From Panax quinquefolius (lineage: Eukaryota > Streptophyta > Magnoliopsida > Apiales > Araliaceae): DNA of 64,000 bases. The notes under the pieces are model-generated. The model worked only from the letters and a program-made list of their open reading frames with translations. It searched no databases and was not told the DNA's origin. Where the stretch lies: NCBI GenBank assembly GCA_020205615.1, contig CM035161.1, positions 1,933,828-1,997,827 on the forward strand, read 5' to 3'. Made by a program: the position numbers and the translations under genes. Every line of letters starts with the position of its first letter. The stretch's first letter is position 1. Below are positions 58,117-64,000 of the stretch, piece after piece.

Positions 58117-59395
58117 ATGAAATTTCGTCCTCGAAATTGACGTCACGTACACAGTGTTTTAAAAAGGTGAGGATACCTCGCTTTCATTTTCGCTTTCCAA
58201 TTCCTGTGTCATTTTCTATAAAGCATGATTCCTCCACAAAACTTTAACTTGTGGGGTAACCTTCTTTGGCGTAGGACATGCTCCTTCCTATCCAAAATCT
58301 TGACAGTACCTCCTCATACGTTAAGTCTTCTGGCTATCTCGTCTGGTTTCTAACTCAATAACGTGGTTCGGGTCTTTCACATATTTACTGAAATACAGAT
58401 ATATGAAAACACATTATGAACACGAGACATACTTTGAGGTAACGCAAGTTCATAGGCTACATTTCTACTCGGTCAAGAATTTGAAATGGACCGATAAATC
58501 GTGGATTGAGCTTTCCTCTCTTCCCAAATCTTGTAACTCCCTTCCATGGAGAAACTCGCAACAATACATGATCCCCTACACTAAATTCCACGTCCTTTCG
58601 ATGAAGATTCGCATAACTCTTTTGTCGATATTGTGCTGTTTTGTATACGTTGTCGAATCATTAGTCATAACGCATCTTAACTTCGGGTCCCAACAATGTT
58701 GCTTCACCCACCTCATCCCAACATATCGAGAAACGACATTTTTGTCCATATAATGCTTCGAATGGAACCATGCCTATATTTGTTTAATAACTATTGTTGT
58801 ATGAGAATTCCACCAATGGCAAGTACTTATCCCAACTTCCTTTGAAATCTAGGACATGAGTTTTAATATATCTTCAAGATTTTGAGTAGTCCTTCGATTG
58901 CCCATCCGTTTGAGGATGGTATGCCAAACCGAATAGTAAATTCGTGCCCATAGCTTTCTACAAACTAACCCAAAATCATGAAGTGAATCTTGGGTCACGA
59001 TCTAAAACTATGGATCTTGGCATGCCATGCAATCTCACAATCGCATTTACGTACATACGAGAAAAGACGTTCAAGGAATAAGTCTCTCGATCGGTAAGAA
59101 TTGAGTAGACTTGGTTAATCTATCAACAATAACCCAAATCGCATCTATGCCTTGAGAAACCACAGGAAGATTAGTAATGAAATTGTGGTAATGTGTTCCC
59201 ACTTCCATTTCAAAATCTCAAGTGGTTGCAACTGCGGACCCTTAGGTACAAGATGCTCCGCCTTTTACACGTTAGCAAGTTAAACACATCGAGATAAACT
59301 ACGCGATCTCTCTCCTCATATTGCTCCACCAAAATGTATGTTGAAGATCATAATACATTTGGTACTCCCTGTGATGGATTCGTAAATGGTGTATG
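58117..59395 (-). pseudogene. Gypsy integrase remnant, copy 2
   Basis: Minus-strand homology runs from the zinc-binding region near 59300-59395 (YESITGSTKMYYDLQHTFWW, NMRREIA, CLTC) through AYHPQTDGQS and HVLDFKGSWDKYLPLVEFSY near 58800-58950 to the integrase tail near 58350. Many stops and frame changes. More decayed than copy 1. Confidence 0.8.
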
Positions 59396-62042
59396 TGTAA
59401 GACCCGAAATTTTTTAAATAAAAAGGAATTTCCTTTATTTATTATTTTGAAATAGTAAGGGTTGATTTGATTAATGTGGATAGTTAAGGGTTAAATACAT
59501 AAATATTTCAAAATAAGCAAGTGGTTATAAAATATTCATTGTTGTTCGGGGAATATTCGTTTGGTCGTGGAATATTCGATCGTTGGGAATATTCGTATTT
59601 ACGACAAGCCTATGACCAATGGGCCCCATAACTGAAAGCGATTGGATGAGGAAATGACAAATATAAGTTGTTTAAAATAACGGCGTAGTTGTTACAATTA
59701 AGATCGTTGGAATACCCGATGGTTAAAAATATACGAATATCTGGCGTTGTTGCAAGAAGACACCTGAGTATTGCACCAATTATTGATCCTTACGTGAAGG
59801 CACTACTCAATAATTTTCACAAGAAGTTATTGCTCAATATTTTATTTTATTGATTCAATAATTGTTGCGTTGATATTTTATATTATTATTGTTTCAATAA
59901 TTGTCATTGTGACAAGATATTTCTCATTATCGATCAATAATTCATATTATTTGAATAATATTATTAGATAACATTATTGGCAATGTCTAGAAAGTTCGTC
60001 TAAGGAGAGGTTTGGTCACCTAATTGCGCTACCAAGAAGAGGAGAGATCCTTATTGGAAAGCCCCCTTCGGGAACAACTGGTTGTCATTATAAATGTGAT
60101 TCGTAATATTATTTGTGAATAATTAATTATTGATTCATATGATAAGGAAATATTTATTTTATATGAATATAAATGATGGATTTATTTATGTGGTTATTAA
60201 TGAAGGAATTAATGTTGAGGTGTTTTATCGGTATTTTATCGGATTGGAGGTATTAAAAATCAAATCGTGGGTTTTGAGATATATTCATGGGTTATAATTT
60301 TTAATCCGACCGTTGGATCGTTGTAATTTTTGGATATGTTATACATACATAAGTTGAGTATATGTCCACAAATTTTGAACGAATTAAAAATGCACGAATG
60401 ATTTGTTGTGAATTTTAAGAGGTGTCGGATTCTAAATTAGGTTTATAATTGATTTTGGTGGAAAATTCTAGAATTGAGTGGGCCCCACTTGTGGTTGGTG
60501 AAAAAATGTGCTGAATTTTATTTCAAATGTGGTGGGTGGCAATAGTAGCGGAGTAAAAGCCATCAGTGTAGCAGTCAAGTCTGCTTGGTAAGGGCTAACA
60601 TTTTCCTATAAATAGAGGGCTAAGTTAGAATTGAAAATCACACCGTAAACAAGTTTTCTCTTCTCTCTATATTATTGAGCGTATTTTGTGAGTATTTAGA
60701 TACTTTGAGAGTTGTTTATTCAAGACAAGTTTCATTCAAAGATCACTTCCGAACCTTTCCTTCCGGCATCGATTCTTTGAGGTAAGGGATGTTATTTTCT
60801 TCTCAAATGATATTATTTCTTCAATATCATTATCTTTGAAATATGGTTGAAACTTTTATCAAATTTGGAACTTTTTCATGTCTGGGGTTACTATTCATGA
60901 GTTACTATTCACGAAGTTACTATTCATGAGTTCTTATTCACGAGTTACTATTCACGAGTACTATTCATGAAGCGTGAAAATGTTTTTTTGTGGAATTTCT
61001 ATCTTTTGGTGTTGAGTTACTTATTCACGATAATAAGACTATTCACGATACTGCACTTTATTCATAGAAAAATAAAATTTCTTCTTTTCGTCTAAAATAT
61101 CTATTCGGATACTAGCTTTGATCAGATCCATATTTTGATCATTCTTGAATTTTACACCACTATGATTATTTTTGAGGTATTGTTGGACATGGATAAAATA
61201 AAGTACTAATCATTAATCCTTAATCCTTGTCATTTTGTTTCACCGGATTCGTTTCTTAAAAATATTTTCATCATCCTCGGCCTTAAATGATGATATTATT
61301 GAATATCTTTGGCCTCAGTAGCAAAAGATGAATGATTTCGAAGAATATCTTTGGCTGAAAGCTGAGATGAAGCAGTGTGTTGAGATGAATACGACTGATC
61401 GATTAATATCTTTGGCTCAGAGTAAAAAAAGATGAACAGTGTTTAAATGAAACATGATTAATCGATGAATATCTTTGGCCTCATAGTAAAGATGAATATT
61501 TGATTTGAGATGAAAATTGATTGATGTTACAGGATAAAATATTGATGATGGACCGTTAAATTCATAGATTATAGTAGATTTCATTCTCTACGTAACTCTT
61601 CTATGAATTATTATTTCCGCCGAATATTCATCCGAAACTTGTTGTCTATCAGATTCTATCGATTTTTTCCTCGTGAAGACTAACGATAATTTGTTGTATA
61701 TTATCTTAGTCATAATATTCTTTCATTGAGCTAGTTGAGCTCACCCTTTTCCTTTTGTTCCATTTTTCTCGGGGAGGCGAGAATATAAGCGAAAGTACGT
61801 AGCCTGGGGTATGGAATGAAGGTTTTAGAAAGGATTGTTTAGTAGTCCTCACCATTTTTGTAAAATAATGTATCAATAAATGTGATGAGGATTTATTTGA
61901 GTATAAATATTGTCAGAAGATAATATTTGTATTTAAACTCACAGCTTTCATTGTTGTAATAATAAAGTTCAGTAGTTGCTTCGTACCATGTATCGTGCAA
62001 CTCGGAATGGGTGATGTGTATACCTATTTTGGGGCGCCGCGG
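59396..62042 (+). repeat. 5' LTR of gypsy copy 3
   Basis: It starts TGTAAGACCCGAAATTTTTT and ends TTGGGGCGCCGCGG (a mutated GGGGCGTCACA end). It carries GTGAATAGTAACTC-type repeats at about 60890-60975 and CTTTGGC(CT) 61-bp-type units at about 61300-61500. Confidence 0.9.
60607..60615 (+). promoter_or_regulatory. LTR TATA box, copy 3
   Basis: TATAAATAG in CCTATAAATAGAGGGC, about 1.2 kb into the LTR. It is conserved, inverted, in the minus-oriented copies. Confidence 0.65.
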
Positions 62043-62043
62043 T

Positions 62044-62055
62044 TGGTATCGTAGC
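62044..62055 (+). other. Primer-binding site, copy 3
   Basis: TGGTATCGTAGC just after the LTR; it differs from the initiator-Met tRNA complement TGGTATCAGAGC at two positions. Confidence 0.7.
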
Positions 62056-62219
62056 TTAGGATATGATGATCTGGCGGAGATCGGGGAATAGAACTAGGAG
62101 GAGAGACGAGTAAATCCTTCGCTAGTGTGTCTTACCTAAGCTTATTTGTTGGTTGGTCATATTATAGGGTATTATGTGATTTGTTAATTTATTTAATTAA
62201 CCCTTGTTTTATCATAGTT

Positions 62220-63050
62220 TTTTTAGAATGGTCACGAGAGCGTTAACAATGGAGTGAATGAGATCGTGGAGACACCTCTAATCGCCAACCGTGATAATGT
62301 GATGTCAAAGCGAAGAAGGAATTAGAGATATCCATGTGGTGAGTGAAGAATTGATAGTTTACTTTAGAGATAATCGCAGAGGGTAAACGGTGAGAGTGAG
62401 GAAGAAGAGGAAGAAGAGGTACCAAGAAGAGAGTTTATTAGAGGTATTTTATGATCGAAATATAGAATTGCAAAATCGTATTCATGAGTTAGAAGAAGAA
62501 AGCTAAAGAATTGCGAGCGTCGTGGAGCAAAAGGATGCAACGATTCAAGCTTGTGTTACCCGACACGTGATGATTGAATGTAGCACTCTTTGGCAGAGTA
62601 TAAGATGATAAAGTCGAATCGAGTGAAAGAAGAAATAATCGAACGAGTGAGAATGAGTGATGCATGGGTAAAAGCCGCACGACGCGTTGATATTATGGAA
62701 AGAGATGTCCAATCTAAAAAGAGAAGATTTAACGATGACGGAAGACGCGTCGCAGCAACATCAAACACCATCAACAAATTTTAGGGAAGAGAACGATCGC
62801 CGGTTAGATGCTACTGAGATGTGGAGAGGAGGGACATATAAGGTCAACCTGTTCAAAGCCTTCCAAGGTATGCTATAATTGTGGAAAAGAAGGACATATC
62901 GCGAGATTTACGATATCGAAACCCAAATCCAGCGTAAATGGTGACTCAAAAGGATGTCCTGGAAAAAGTCAAAGTCAACGGTTCTTGGAAGAGCGTTTGT
63001 CGTGGCCGGTTAAAATGCAAGGAACCCGAACGGTTAAGACGGGTTAGTTA
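62220..63050 (+). pseudogene. Gypsy gag with zinc knuckles, copy 3
   Basis: The N-terminal gag is frame-broken. Near 62810-62920 are the two knuckles, [11 protein letters not shown] and [13 protein letters not shown], the second with its last Cys replaced by Phe. The following AKP-type basic stretch matches copy 1. Confidence 0.78.
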
Positions 63051-63079
63051 ATTATAAATTCTTGCTTAAGTATATACCT

Positions 63080-64000
63080 TACTAGATATCTGGGTTCTAC
63101 CCATTCTTTTATCTCTCTTGCTTGCGCTTTCAACGTTTGAACTTGACTACGGAGAAATTAGACTTTGACCTATTTATGGAGAATCCGTTAGAGAAACTTT
63201 CATTACATCCGTTGTTTAGAAATCTTGTTTGATTCAGTTGGCACTATCACATTACCGTTAACCTTATTTCTATAGAGATATTTTCTTTTGATGTGATTTT
63301 AAGGTTAACTACTCATCACGCCAAATTGATTGCTTTTGTAAGGTTGTTAGTTTTCATATTCCTAAGCAAACTCGTTATTCGAATTCAAGCAATCAAACCA
63401 TTGTAGTCAAACATTTTCATATCAAGCCATGAAGTCATTCGTTTATTACGGATGTCAAGTTTTCTTAGTCCATGTTATGGATTTGAATAAAGACACGTCG
63501 ATTTGAATAATATTCTGTTGTTATTGATTTTTCCTGACGTATTTCTGAAGAATTTCTTGGTTTACTCCCAAAGATCGATATTAAATTTTGTATCGACTTT
63601 GAACCCAGACAAAACTCATTTCTAAAATCTCATATCGAATGGCTCTATTGAACTTCGTGAGTTAAAAATTCAACTATAGAATTTGGTACTGAGCCTTTAT
63701 CTTGTGACTTCCTTTGGAATTCACCTAAGCCGCACTCTCCGTAGGGGACGTCATATTCGATGCGATAGTAAACCGATAGGTGTCATTGTGACGTCTTTAT
63801 CCAAGATTGGGATATGAGTCACGGTTGAGAGCAACCTAAGTCGATTATCGAAAGACGTAGCTTTCAGGCTTAGTTGGTTATTATCGGAGATTCGTTGAAG
63901 GATATTCTCGAATCGCTATTCCATTAACGAACTGACTCGTAGAGATACAAAATTTGAATGGAGCAAGGAATATGGGAAGAGCTTCAAGAACTCAAGAGGA
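63080..64000 (+). pseudogene. Gypsy protease-RT-RNase H remnant, copy 3
   Basis: The protease region near 63085-63360 matches copy 1 at the DNA level but is shifted. ELRELKIQL near 63650 is the pre-RT block. The RT core with the expected FIDD is absent. Homology resumes near 63800 with [30 protein letters not shown] and the first RNase H residues. An internal deletion of roughly 0.5-0.6 kb is implied by comparison with copy 1. Confidence 0.7.

Larger units (their letters stand above)
55319..59395 (-). mobile_element. Ty3/gypsy family B, nested copy 2 (3' part)
   Basis: Minus-oriented: 3' LTR 55319-58103 (2785 bp, ends TGTGACGCC/GTCTTACA), polypurine tract (AAGGAGGGGAGGT, 58104-58116) and the 3' end of pol up to 59395. 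There it is cut by a plus-oriented family B element. The rest should lie beyond that element, outside the window. Confidence 0.88.
59396..64000 (+). mobile_element. Ty3/gypsy family B, copy 3, plus strand, incomplete
   Basis: The 5' LTR is 59396-62042, followed by a primer-binding site, gag and part of pol to the window end. It was inserted into the integrase region of copy 2 in the opposite direction. The central reverse transcriptase is deleted. The element continues past 64000. Confidence 0.9.

Noticed and set aside
1..64000. tRNA, rRNA or organellar inserts
   Set aside because: I saw no cloverleaf with the expected A and B boxes and no rRNA or plastid gene sequence; a tRNAscan run would be needed to exclude tRNAs firmly.

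Overview
This is an AT-rich plant nuclear segment. Intron-rich genes, SAUR and FAR1-type genes, Stowaway-like MITEs, CACTA and Mutator-type DNA elements, and both Ty1/copia and Ty3/gypsy chromovirus LTR retrotransposons all point to a dicot. The protein fragments look asterid-like to me, but I cannot name a species. Only two loci look like functional host genes: a SAUR-family gene on the minus strand (17070-17516) and a six-exon minus-strand gene for the RPA43-like stalk subunit of RNA polymerase I (31064-34194). The latter has a telo-box/site II promoter typical of plant ribosome-biogenesis genes.

Layout. 1-6462: intergenic, with four Stowaway-like MITEs and TA microsatellites. 6463-8870: a solo LTR (family A) with a perfect 5-bp target duplication. 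9150-11127: an inverted, truncated family A LTR with an internal 287-bp duplication. 11128-12033: exons from at least three unrelated genes (EMAPII tRNA-binding domain, DUF789, fatty acid amide hydrolase) joined in one reading frame. 14215-14549: one end of a CACTA-like element. 16.9-17.7 kb: the SAUR gene. 18725-20063: a Mutator-like element with very long inverted repeats and a degenerate internal array. 20.1-22.5 kb: MITEs and fold-back elements. 22657-27061: a complete but decayed Ty1/copia element. 28.5-34.4 kb: the RPA43 gene, its promoter and its downstream region.

36.2-54.2 kb is a nest of insertions. A FAR1-RELATED SEQUENCE pseudogene is split in two. A plus-oriented family A LTR lies between its halves with a GATTC duplication. 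That LTR was broken by a minus-oriented gypsy chromovirus (gag, PR, RT, RH, INT, degenerate chromodomain; family B LTRs of about 2.6 kb), whose 3' LTR was in turn interrupted by another family B LTR. A further truncated family B LTR sits just beyond the FAR1 5' half and carries a 1.76-kb Mutator-like element. 54.2-55.3 kb holds two palindromic elements bordered by microsatellites. 55.3-64.0 kb holds a second minus-oriented family B element, interrupted by a plus-oriented family B element that runs off the window.

I see no operon-like system and no convincing new biochemical pathway. The most interesting points are the datable nested insertions in the FAR1 relic, the three-gene chimera beside an LTR fragment, the microsatellite-bordered palindromes, and a one-base reading-frame discrepancy at the first intron of the otherwise intact RPA43 gene.
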